Assembly (NCBI RefSeq): GCF_013315815.1
Contig: NZ_CP046051.1
Span: 1,827,501 to 1,891,500, forward strand
Reading direction: 5' to 3'
DNA from: Caproicibacterium lactatifermentans
GTDB lineage: Bacteria; Bacillota; Clostridia; Oscillospirales; Acutalibacteraceae
DNA length: 64,000 nt
A program made the translations under genes and the position numbers. Under the pieces are notes generated by a model. That model was not told where the DNA came from and ran no database searches. It saw only the letters and a program-made list of their open reading frames with translations. Shown here piece by piece: positions 35,254-43,091 of this stretch. Numbering within the stretch: position 1 is the stretch's first letter; each line of letters begins with the position of its first letter.

Positions 35254-36015
35254 ATATTATCTATAAAATATATATCAACATTTCTGTCTACTCAACCTCC
35301 CTATTTTAATCCTGTCAACTCAACCCTACAGCATTTCCATCGTGGATATGTTTGGTTCTGATTTATCCAATAAAAAATCCGAGAGCCAGAGTTTACACTC
35401 TAACCCTCGGAAAGTCCTTTATTTCAAGGCTTTTTAACCCTTTACCTATCTTTTCTTGTTATCAATACAACACTCTCCACGTGGCACGAGGCAAGCACCT
35501 GAATGTCTGGATTCCGTACACATTTCCGTCCGTTCGCGGGAACTGCTCTAAGCCGAAAATCGGCGCTTTTACAGGTGCTCTCCGTTTGCGGGAACTTGTC
35601 CACATGCTTTTTCTACCTATAATACGGCGGGCAGGAGGGAAGCCATCGTCTCGACCTGCTCTCCTCTGCTCAATCGGTTTATGATCAAGGCCTCAACCCA
35701 GTATGCCGTTCACTTGGTCGGCATCTTGGTCGCTTATCTTGGTCGGTCACCGATCAAGTTGCTTTTTCCTGTACCTCTGATTTCGGCTGTTAGGCTTGTC
35801 TATCAAGACCTCATCTTCGGATACAATGCCCATATGTGCTTTTAGCCCGGAAACCATGCTGTTTCTGGGCTTTTCTTCGTCTCAGAGTATAGAGCAGGAT
35901 TACGTCTGTGGTCCTGTATGTATATGCTGCCGTGGCTTCTGTAGTCAAAAGCGACACCCTCCCCCCAATCTGCAATCGTTAAAAGGTATGGCTATCGTTG
36001 AAAGGTTACTCGGCG
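35254..36015. other. Gene-free 760-nt stretch in the island
   Basis: No frame shows recognisable protein on either strand; the longest ORF (plus, 35352-35684) looks spurious. It holds three TTGGTCG direct repeats (35714, 35726, 35739), a plus-strand hairpin AGCCCGGAAAC/GTTTCTGGGCT with TTTTC after it (35843-35873), and a strong minus-strand terminator (35371-35410). It may be the decayed 3' part of the two-gene module that reads into it. Confidence 0.45.
35371..35410 (-). terminator. Minus-strand terminator
   Basis: On the minus strand CCGAGGGTTAGAGT (35397-35410) pairs with ACTCTGGCTCTCGG (35379-35392), then ATTTTTTA. It would end transcripts coming from the 36016-37239 gene pair. Confidence 0.8.
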
Positions 36016-36723
36016 TCACCATGCTTTCTCAAGCTCTGACGCCTCGTAGGAATCCACATGTTTTCCGTCATCAAGGGAAACCATTATCAGGTTCCCATTG
36101 ATGTCAATTATCGTTCCTTCTTGGCCGCGATACTTCACTCGCACATGATCACCAACTCTAAAGCCAGACGACGACTTGGCTCGGTTTGAATCTCCGAGCA
36201 CACCGAGAAAAGCAAACCATCTTGATTTTTTCTTTCGTTTCTGCTTTTCGAGATTCTTGTTAATCCGGTTCAGGTTGTCCGCAAGCTGTCCCGCACTTTC
36301 CGCGAGGTCGTCGATCTGTTTCTGAAGAACTCCCGGCTGCCAGATAGCACCTTCATTCGGATCTTGCAGATTGTATCGCTTAGCGATATTTGTTATCACA
36401 TCGTCCCGAATCTCGTTATTATTGAGTTCTTCCAGAACCTCCTGCGTACAAGGACCCGTTGCCGCTATCGCGAGAGTATTCAAAAGCTCCTCGTCGCCGA
36501 TAAATGCAGCAAGCTCCGCAACCTGAGCATAGGTGAAGGAAAGCTGTACCTTCTCTGCCTTGCGAAGAAGGCGGCGGGCAAGAGCCTCATCTATACATTG
36601 GCAGCAATCTACAATCTCGGTGGTATCCGCATTTTGAAGGTCGGATATCTGTGAAAGTCTGGAAGAGACAGTGCTATCAGACCAGCAAAGATAACCATCG
36701 TAGAATTGTTTCCAGGTCATCAT
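36016..36723 (-). CDS. Unknown protein with C-terminal KOW/SH3-like domain
   Basis: I do not recognise this 235-aa protein as a named family. Residues about 1-130 are helical and acidic. At about 130-170 there is a Lys/Arg-rich coiled-coil-like region (LADNLNRINKNLEKQKRKKKSR), and the last 50 residues (RVGDHVRVKYRGQEGTIIDINGNLIMVSLDDGKHVDSYEASELEKAW) look like a small beta-barrel of the KOW/SH3 type that often binds nucleic acid or ribosomes. ATG at 36723 overlaps the stop of the upstream gene (ATGA), so the pair is translationally coupled and probably functions together. A defence or mobile-element role is possible from context only. Confidence 0.7.
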   Translation of the reverse strand: MMTWKQFYDGYLCWSDSTVSSRLSQISDLQNADTTEIVDCCQCIDEALARRLLRKAEKVQLSFTYAQVAELAAFIGDEELLNTLAIAATGPCTQEVLEELNNNEIRDDVITNIAKRYNLQDPNEGAIWQPGVLQKQIDDLAESAGQLADNLNRINKNLEKQKRKKKSRWFAFLGVLGDSNRAKSSSGFRVGDHVRVKYRGQEGTIIDINGNLIMVSLDDGKHVDSYEASELEKAW

Positions 36724-37239
36724 AAGCTCGCCGTCAGGCTCACTATCATTTCGCCAGCGATGTTCGTGATGGTAAACGTGTCATTCATCATAAGCATTTC
36801 CCTCTCAATTTGGTATTGGAACGGGAACATATAGCCCATTTCGCGTAAGTCCTGAAGGGTAAAGTTTCCTTTATCTTCGACAGTCATACCGGCACTTGCC
36901 AGAAGTGCATTTACTTTATCGTCTCGCACTTCATGCTTTACGATAGTGTAGCGACCCGGCTTCTCAGCTTTTAAAGCACCAATTGCTTTCATTGTTGCGA
37001 TGATCTTGTCGATGGAGTGGAACAGCGTAGCGCGTTCACCCCATTCATCAAAGATCTTCTGCTTTAGTTGCTGGAGTGTAAACTCCTTTTCGAATTCGGA
37101 GAGCTTACCAATGATCCTCGATACATCTACAAATATCGGATAAGTGGCGAGGATAATACACCAGTGTGCTGCAAGCGAATTATCAGAATCCTTTTCGATA
37201 AGAGCCCGTGCCTGTGTACGTAGAGATTTCGTCTCCGGG
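36720..37239 (-). pseudogene. Unknown winged-helix-like protein, N-terminus cut by IS
   Basis: About 172 residues of a protein I do not recognise. A segment FTLQQLKQKIFDEWGERATLFHSIDKIIATMKAIGALKAEKPGRYTI has the pattern of a winged helix. The reading frame runs into the IS end at 37240; the ORF start at 37274 lies inside the IS and is not native. The N-terminal part of the gene is therefore lost or displaced. It is coupled to the downstream gene by an ATGA overlap. The pair looks like the tail of a larger operon whose upstream genes are no longer adjacent. Confidence 0.65.
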
Positions 37240-37367
37240 TGAAGTGTACCCCGTTGTTCGGACAAAATAATCAAACTTGAAATCCGAAAGCTGAATCCGT
37301 GATATAATGTTCCTGCTTTACTGACAGACAGGATAGGGCAACGCTGGAGAGCGACCCGAGCGGGCTG

Positions 37368-38429
37368 TCAGGTTTGCGGGGAAGGCGGAGCTTTGGCTTC
37401 GTCTTTTTCTTTGCCTTTCCCGGAAACAAAAGCGTTAAACTCCGGGGGGTTGGGGGCAGCGCCCCCAAATGTATCCAACGGATAAATTCCCGTCATGACA
37501 AACTTGTAGTACTCACACGGCGAGAGCTTGGCAAGGCTCCATTGATACCGGTCGTTGTTATAATACTCAATCCAAGCGTAAACACGTTCAGCAATTACTG
37601 CATGTCCATAAGATCCAACCGGTGGCAGTTCATCCTTCATGTGTCCAAATAGGCTTTCCTGCGGTGCATTGTCCCAACAATTTCCTCTGCGGGACATGGA
37701 TTGACGGAGGTTGTAATCATTCAGAATGGCAACGAATTTAGAACTGGTGTATTGGCATCCTTGATCTGAATGGATCAGGGCGTCCGTGTGAAGTTCAGAC
37801 CCATGCTTTTCCATCAGTTGATTTACGGTGTCCAAGACGAAATCTGTATCACAGGAGTTACTGCAGGTACAGGCCAAAACTTCTTTTGTGAATGCGTCCA
37901 TGATCACACAGACGTATGAATAATAGTAAGCTCGTTGGCTGCTATCTCGGTGTACCGGTCTCGGAATATATGTAATGTCCGTCAGCAGAACAGTGCGCGG
38001 TCCAAATGACTTAAACTGTCTGTTTAGTATGTTCGGAGCTGTCCTGTTTTCCTGTAGACGCTTGCCGAGCTTGCGGTACGGATTTACCTTTCGTACCGGA
38101 CATACGAGGTGATACTTTTTCATCAGTCTGCGAATCTTCTTTGTGTTCATAAGCACCGGGGGATCCTGATGCCGCAGTCTCATGTGTATACCGCGTGCGC
38201 CTTTTGAATATCCGCGGAAATTGTATGCAGCCACAATGAGGTCAAAGTCTCTTTGATCGGCCTCATCGGATGCTGTCCGCTCGGTCTGATGTCCACGCCA
38301 GTAATAAAATCCCGAACGAGATACGCCTGCTATTTCACAAAGATAAGAAATATTCAGAAGATTGTCATCCTGGCTAATGGTTTCATTTATGATGCGGTAG
38401 CGGACTTCTGGGGAACCATTCATATACAT
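37368..38429 (-). CDS. IS3-family transposase OrfB (left copy)
   Basis: The product is 353 aa. It contains an HTH_21 segment (YSKGARGIHMRL), then the rve integrase core with the DDE triad: Asp in LLTDITYIP, Asp in IHSDQGCQYTS and Glu in NAPQESLFGHMKDE. It starts 2 nt after the orfA stop, so it is made as a separate protein and not by frameshift, unusual for IS3. The C-terminal tail (from about 320) is a low-complexity Pro/Lys-rich extension encoded over a G/C-rich hairpin. Confidence 0.93.
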   Translation of the reverse strand: MYMNGSPEVRYRIINETISQDDNLLNISYLCEIAGVSRSGFYYWRGHQTERTASDEADQRDFDLIVAAYNFRGYSKGARGIHMRLRHQDPPVLMNTKKIRRLMKKYHLVCPVRKVNPYRKLGKRLQENRTAPNILNRQFKSFGPRTVLLTDITYIPRPVHRDSSQRAYYYSYVCVIMDAFTKEVLACTCSNSCDTDFVLDTVNQLMEKHGSELHTDALIHSDQGCQYTSSKFVAILNDYNLRQSMSRRGNCWDNAPQESLFGHMKDELPPVGSYGHAVIAERVYAWIEYYNNDRYQWSLAKLSPCEYYKFVMTGIYPLDTFGGAAPNPPEFNAFVSGKGKEKDEAKAPPSPQT

Positions 38430-38431
38430 GG

Positions 38432-38953
38432 CTATTTCCCTTTCTTCTCCGCAAATATAATTTTTTTTATAAACTCAATCTCTTGGGACATGTAGGCAAC
38501 CTTCGCAGCGAGATGGTTTATTTCTGACTCGCTCATCAATGGAGGATGCCCTTTGTTTGCCCTACGAGGCGGCGCTGGCAGTGGAGGTGCATCCTCGTTG
38601 TCATCCGGATAAGGATCATTTCCTTCGGTAAACTCGAGGCCACGTCCTTTTGCTTGCCGCAGAAGCTTAAAAAAGCCGAGAATGCGTGCACGTCCTAATG
38701 TCTCCGGGTTGAGGCCGACCTCAGAAAAAATCTGTATCGGATCGACCCCATCGCAGTACCGTTGCCAAGCTGCATCTTTAAAAGCTTTTGTGTATGACAC
38801 TGTTTTGCTTGAGACATATGCCACATGAGGCGAGTCCGTGAGTTCCTTGAGTTGTTCTGCAGAGAACGCAGCATGCTCATATGTGCCGTCAGGATTCTTT
38901 TTCTTACGGCCTGCACCAGGACGTGAACCCCCACGATTACTGCTGTTTGCCAT
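38432..38953 (-). CDS. IS3-family transposase OrfA (left copy)
   Basis: The product is 173 aa. The N-terminus GGSRPGAGRKKK is an AT-hook-like basic segment, the middle contains DPIQIFSEVGLNPETLGRARILGF (helix-turn-helix-like), and the C-terminus is helical (ESEINHLAAKVAYMSQEIEFIKKIIF). ATG at 38953 follows AAAGGAGGAATTATCA. The product is identical to that of the right copy. The upstream 190 nt to the IS end contain repeated GGACAGATAAT motifs and a TATAAT box. Confidence 0.9.
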   Translation of the reverse strand: MANSSNRGGSRPGAGRKKKNPDGTYEHAAFSAEQLKELTDSPHVAYVSSKTVSYTKAFKDAAWQRYCDGVDPIQIFSEVGLNPETLGRARILGFFKLLRQAKGRGLEFTEGNDPYPDDNEDAPPLPAPPRRANKGHPPLMSESEINHLAAKVAYMSQEIEFIKKIIFAEKKGK

Positions 38954-39275
38954 TGATAATTCCTCCTTTTGCAGAGAGAAATGATTTCAAATACAGATAT
39001 TATAGCATTATCTGTCCGGTCTGTGGATGCAAACTATATTATCTGTCCGAAAACTTGATTTCCAACTCTGCGATTTGTGTGATGATTTTGATTTCACACT
39101 CTCGAATTTCAATCAATGACTGTCCAAATTTCGGGGTACGGATCAGGGGGTATCAAAATCTCTAAACCTGCTTCAAGCGGACAGCGGCGCGGGGCTTCGT
39201 GTACGAAAATTCCGGTTCAAACAGGGGATTAACCCCCTGCCCGGCTGAACGCTGCCAGCAAAGGAGGTGCGGGTT

Positions 39276-39854
39276 GTGGCAAAAGACGGAACCTATCGAG
39301 GCGGCAGACGTGTCCGGGCCGGCGACAAACCGGCACCTGCCGCGGAGAAAATCAACAGCGGACACAAAGCAAGAATCATGAACAACGATGTGCCGGAGCT
39401 TGATTACGACGAGCTTGAAGCGGTCGACCTGCCGGAAGGCGCGGTGCTCGAAGGCGCGGATATGCCAAAGCCCGATGAATACCTGTCGGCAAAGCAGAAA
39501 AACGGCCAGCCGCTCGGTGCGGACATCATCTACAAGGAAACCTGGCTGTGGCTGAAGGAACGCCGCTGCGAGAACCTTGTGAACAAACGGCTCATCGAAT
39601 CCTACGCGCAGGCGTTTGCACGGTATATTCAGTGCGAGGACGCAATCAGCACTTTCGGTCTTTTGGGAAAGCATCCGACAACCGGCGGCGTGGTGACGTC
39701 TCCGTTCGTGCAGATGTCGCAGCAGTATCAGAAAACAGCAAATCTCATCTGGTACGAAATTTTTGACGTGGTGAAACAGAACTGCACGGAAGATTTTGAG
39801 GGAAGCCCGAATGACACGATGGAGCGCCTGCTCCGCGCCCGGAAAGGAATATAG
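39276..39854 (+). CDS. Phage terminase small subunit (P27 family)
   Basis: The product is 192 aa. It resembles the P27-type small terminase: basic N-terminus (GTYRGGRRVRAGDKPAP), a central helical LKERRCENLVNKRLIESYAQAFARYIQCEDAI segment and NPNDTMERLLR-like ending (GSPNDTMERLLRARKGI). Small terminases recognise phage DNA for packaging; here no large subunit is present, so it is an orphan. GTG at 39276 is chosen because AAGGAGG lies 8 nt upstream; the frame also has a GTG at 39267 inside that site. Higher G+C than the restriction cassette. The next gene begins at the very next base. Confidence 0.8.
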   Translation: MAKDGTYRGGRRVRAGDKPAPAAEKINSGHKARIMNNDVPELDYDELEAVDLPEGAVLEGADMPKPDEYLSAKQKNGQPLGADIIYKETWLWLKERRCENLVNKRLIESYAQAFARYIQCEDAISTFGLLGKHPTTGGVVTSPFVQMSQQYQKTANLIWYEIFDVVKQNCTEDFEGSPNDTMERLLRARKGI

Positions 39855-41114
39855 ATGAACACACAAAGATTAGAACAGGTATCCATTGATAAGCTGGTGC
39901 CCTATGCCCGGAACGCCCGGACGCACAGTAGGGAGCAGATTGCACAGTTGAGAAGCTCCCTGCGTGAATTCGGATTCGTTTCTCCCGCGGTCATTGACCA
40001 CGACTATAACATTCTTGTCGGCCACGGCAGAATCAAGGCCGCCCGCGAGGAAGGCTACGAAACCGTTCCCTGCGTATTCGCCGAGAACCTTACGGACGCG
40101 CAAAAACGGGCGTATATCCTTGCCGACAACCAGCTGGCGCTGAATGCCGGATGGGACGAGGAAATGCTGTCGGTCGAATTGTCCGACCTGCAGGATAACG
40201 CATTCGACCTCTCGCTTCTCGGCTTCGACGAAAAGGAGCTTGAGAAATTACTGGGCGGCGGAACCGATAAGGACATCGAGGATGACGACTTCGACCTGAG
40301 CGCCGCTTTGGAAAAGGCATCCTTTGCAGCGCCGGGCGACATCTGGACAGTCGGACGGCACAGGCTGATGTGCGGCGACGCCACCTCCGCCGATGATGTG
40401 GCAAAACTCATGGACGGAAAGCGCGCAAACCTCATCCTGACAGACCCTCCATACGGCGTTTCCTTCAAGGCATCGGACGGCTTGACCATCCAGAACGACA
40501 GCCTGAAGGGCGAGGAATTCTACAACTTTCTGCTCTCGGCTTTTAAAAACATGGCGGACCATCTTGAAAAGGGCGGCGCGGCCTATTGTTTTCATGCGGA
40601 CACCGAGGGGCTGAATTTCAGAAAGGCATTCATTGACGCCGGGTTCCATTTGGCGGGTGTCTGCATCTGGGTGAAGAATTCCCTGGTGCTGGGACGCTCG
40701 GATTATCAGTGGCAGCACGAGCCTGTGCTTTACGGATTTCTGCAAAACGGCAGGCACCCGTGGTACGCAGACCGCAGGCAGACCACCATCTGGAATTATG
40801 ACAAGCCAAAGCGGAACAAGGATCACCCGACGTCAAAGCCGCTTGACCTGCTCGGCTGCCCGATTCAAAACTCCACGCAGGAAAATGCCGTCGTCATCGA
40901 CACATTCGGCGGTTCCGGCTCCACGCTGATGGCTTGCGAGCAGCTGAACCGCACCTGCATGATGATGGAGCTTGATCCGAAATACGCATCCGTCATTCTC
41001 CGCCGGTATGTGGAAAACACGTCCGACACGGAAAATGTGTATGTAGTCCGAAACGGCAAAAAGCTGATGTATGCAGACCTTGTCAAGGAGGTGGAACTGC
41101 CGGATGAAACCTAA
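39855..41114 (+). CDS. ParB-domain DNA methyltransferase (phage type)
   Basis: The product is 419 aa. The N-terminal ParB-like nuclease domain (about residues 5-95) contains VGHGRIKAARE and LADNQLAL. The C-terminal N4/N6 amino-methyltransferase domain has the catalytic TDPPYGV motif near residue 200 and the SAM-binding DTFGGSGSTLMACEQLNR motif near 355, in the beta-class order. Such fusions are common beside phage terminase genes, where they modify phage DNA against host restriction. It abuts the small terminase (no gap) and its end overlaps a following gene start by 11 nt, the arrangement of a phage packaging operon. Confidence 0.9.
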   Translation: MNTQRLEQVSIDKLVPYARNARTHSREQIAQLRSSLREFGFVSPAVIDHDYNILVGHGRIKAAREEGYETVPCVFAENLTDAQKRAYILADNQLALNAGWDEEMLSVELSDLQDNAFDLSLLGFDEKELEKLLGGGTDKDIEDDDFDLSAALEKASFAAPGDIWTVGRHRLMCGDATSADDVAKLMDGKRANLILTDPPYGVSFKASDGLTIQNDSLKGEEFYNFLLSAFKNMADHLEKGGAAYCFHADTEGLNFRKAFIDAGFHLAGVCIWVKNSLVLGRSDYQWQHEPVLYGFLQNGRHPWYADRRQTTIWNYDKPKRNKDHPTSKPLDLLGCPIQNSTQENAVVIDTFGGSGSTLMACEQLNRTCMMMELDPKYASVILRRYVENTSDTENVYVVRNGKKLMYADLVKEVELPDET

Positions 41115-41185
41115 CCTGACGCTCGGCAGTCTCTTTGACGGTTCGGGCGGGTTTCCTTTGGGCGGCTTGATTTCCGGCATTACCC
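41104..41185 (+). pseudogene. 5' fragment of phage C5-cytosine methyltransferase
   Basis: ATG at 41104 after AAGGAGGTGGAAC opens a frame MKPNLTLGSLFDGSGGFPLGG, which is motif I of a C5-cytosine methyltransferase. After 27 codons it runs into the IS end at 41186. No continuation of the methyltransferase is found after the right IS copy. Confidence 0.75.
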
Positions 41186-41377
41186 TGATCCGTACCCCGA
41201 AATTTGGACAGTCATTGATTGAAATTCGAGAGTGTGAAATCAAAATCATCACACAAATCGCAGAGTTGGAAATCAAGTTTTCGGACAGATAATATAGTTT
41301 GCATCCACAGACCGGACAGATAATGCTATAATATCTGTATTTGAAATCATTTCTCTCTGCAAAAGGAGGAATTATCA

Positions 41378-41899
41378 ATGGCAAACAGCAGTAATCGTGG
41401 GGGTTCACGTCCTGGTGCAGGCCGTAAGAAAAAGAATCCTGACGGCACATATGAGCATGCTGCGTTCTCTGCAGAACAACTCAAGGAACTCACGGACTCG
41501 CCTCATGTGGCATATGTCTCAAGCAAAACAGTGTCATACACAAAAGCTTTTAAAGATGCAGCTTGGCAACGGTACTGCGATGGGGTCGATCCGATACAGA
41601 TTTTTTCTGAGGTCGGCCTCAACCCGGAGACATTAGGACGTGCACGCATTCTCGGCTTTTTTAAGCTTCTGCGGCAAGCAAAAGGACGTGGCCTCGAGTT
41701 TACCGAAGGAAATGATCCTTATCCGGATGACAACGAGGATGCACCTCCACTGCCAGCGCCGCCTCGTAGGGCAAACAAAGGGCATCCTCCATTGATGAGC
41801 GAGTCAGAAATAAACCATCTCGCTGCGAAGGTTGCCTACATGTCCCAAGAGATTGAGTTTATAAAAAAAATTATATTTGCGGAGAAGAAAGGGAAATAG
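41378..41899 (+). CDS. IS3-family transposase OrfA (right copy)
   Basis: This 173-aa protein is identical to the left-copy OrfA and carries the same basic GGSRPGAGRKKK start and helix-turn-helix-like middle. A TATAAT box at about 41327-41332 lies upstream, next to repeated GGACAGATAAT motifs that could let the transposase regulate its own promoter. Confidence 0.9.
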   Translation: MANSSNRGGSRPGAGRKKKNPDGTYEHAAFSAEQLKELTDSPHVAYVSSKTVSYTKAFKDAAWQRYCDGVDPIQIFSEVGLNPETLGRARILGFFKLLRQAKGRGLEFTEGNDPYPDDNEDAPPLPAPPRRANKGHPPLMSESEINHLAAKVAYMSQEIEFIKKIIFAEKKGK

Positions 41900-41901
41900 C
41901 C

Positions 41902-42963
41902 ATGTATATGAATGGTTCCCCAGAAGTCCGCTACCGCATCATAAATGAAACCATTAGCCAGGATGACAATCTTCTGAATATTTCTTATCTTTGTGAAATA
42001 GCAGGCGTATCTCGTTCGGGATTTTATTACTGGCGTGGACATCAGACCGAGCGGACAGCATCCGATGAGGCCGATCAAAGAGACTTTGACCTCATTGTGG
42101 CTGCATACAATTTCCGCGGATATTCAAAAGGCGCACGCGGTATACACATGAGACTGCGGCATCAGGATCCCCCGGTGCTTATGAACACAAAGAAGATTCG
42201 CAGACTGATGAAAAAGTATCACCTCGTATGTCCGGTACGAAAGGTAAATCCGTACCGCAAGCTCGGCAAGCGTCTACAGGAAAACAGGACAGCTCCGAAC
42301 ATACTAAACAGACAGTTTAAGTCATTTGGACCGCGCACTGTTCTGCTGACGGACATTACATATATTCCGAGACCGGTACACCGAGATAGCAGCCAACGAG
42401 CTTACTATTATTCATACGTCTGTGTGATCATGGACGCATTCACAAAAGAAGTTTTGGCCTGTACCTGCAGTAACTCCTGTGATACAGATTTCGTCTTGGA
42501 CACCGTAAATCAACTGATGGAAAAGCATGGGTCTGAACTTCACACGGACGCCCTGATCCATTCAGATCAAGGATGCCAATACACCAGTTCTAAATTCGTT
42601 GCCATTCTGAATGATTACAACCTCCGTCAATCCATGTCCCGCAGAGGAAATTGTTGGGACAATGCACCGCAGGAAAGCCTATTTGGACACATGAAGGATG
42701 AACTGCCACCGGTTGGATCTTATGGACATGCAGTAATTGCTGAACGTGTTTACGCTTGGATTGAGTATTATAACAACGACCGGTATCAATGGAGCCTTGC
42801 CAAGCTCTCGCCGTGTGAGTACTACAAGTTTGTCATGACGGGAATTTATCCGTTGGATACATTTGGGGGCGCTGCCCCCAACCCCCCGGAGTTTAACGCT
42901 TTTGTTTCCGGGAAAGGCAAAGAAAAAGACGAAGCCAAAGCTCCGCCTTCCCCGCAAACCTGA
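41902..42963 (+). CDS. IS3-family transposase OrfB (right copy)
   Basis: This 353-aa DDE transposase is identical to the left copy. Catalytic Asp, Asp and Glu are in LTDITYIP, IHSDQGCQ and NAPQESLFG. It starts 2 nt after orfA. The element therefore appears intact and potentially active in both copies. Confidence 0.93.
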   Translation: MYMNGSPEVRYRIINETISQDDNLLNISYLCEIAGVSRSGFYYWRGHQTERTASDEADQRDFDLIVAAYNFRGYSKGARGIHMRLRHQDPPVLMNTKKIRRLMKKYHLVCPVRKVNPYRKLGKRLQENRTAPNILNRQFKSFGPRTVLLTDITYIPRPVHRDSSQRAYYYSYVCVIMDAFTKEVLACTCSNSCDTDFVLDTVNQLMEKHGSELHTDALIHSDQGCQYTSSKFVAILNDYNLRQSMSRRGNCWDNAPQESLFGHMKDELPPVGSYGHAVIAERVYAWIEYYNNDRYQWSLAKLSPCEYYKFVMTGIYPLDTFGGAAPNPPEFNAFVSGKGKEKDEAKAPPSPQT

Positions 42964-43091
42964 CAGCCCGCTCGGGTCGCTCTCCAGCGTTGCCCTATCC
43001 TGTCTGTCAGTAAAGCAGGAACATTATATCACGGATTCAGCTTTCGGATTTCAAGTTTGATTATTTTGTCCGAACAACGGGGTACACTTCA

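Larger units (their letters stand above)
37240..39145 (-). mobile_element. IS3-family insertion sequence, left copy
   Basis: 1906 bp, orfA-orfB on the minus strand. The ends are TGAAGTGTACCCCG and, read inward from the other side, TGATCCGTACCCCG; both continue to a GGACA block (inverted repeats of about 25 bp with mismatches). GGG flanks both ends (37237-37239 and 39146-39148), consistent with a 3-bp target duplication. Both encoded proteins are identical to those of the copy at 41186-43091, which lies in the opposite orientation. Confidence 0.92.
41186..43091 (+). mobile_element. IS3-family insertion sequence, right copy
   Basis: 1906 bp, plus orientation, same ends as the left copy (TGATCCGTACCCCG at 41186; TGAAGTGTACCCCG reading inward from 43091). 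Proteins are identical to those of the left copy. Flanks are CCC (41183-41185) and GAG (43092-43094), so there is no target duplication, which points to a rearrangement after insertion. Both neighbouring genes, the C5-methyltransferase and the serine recombinase, are cut exactly at the IS ends. Confidence 0.92.

Noticed and set aside
35352..35684. 110-aa plus-strand ORF in the island
   Set aside because: No ribosome site, no recognisable domain, and it runs through a strong minus-strand terminator.
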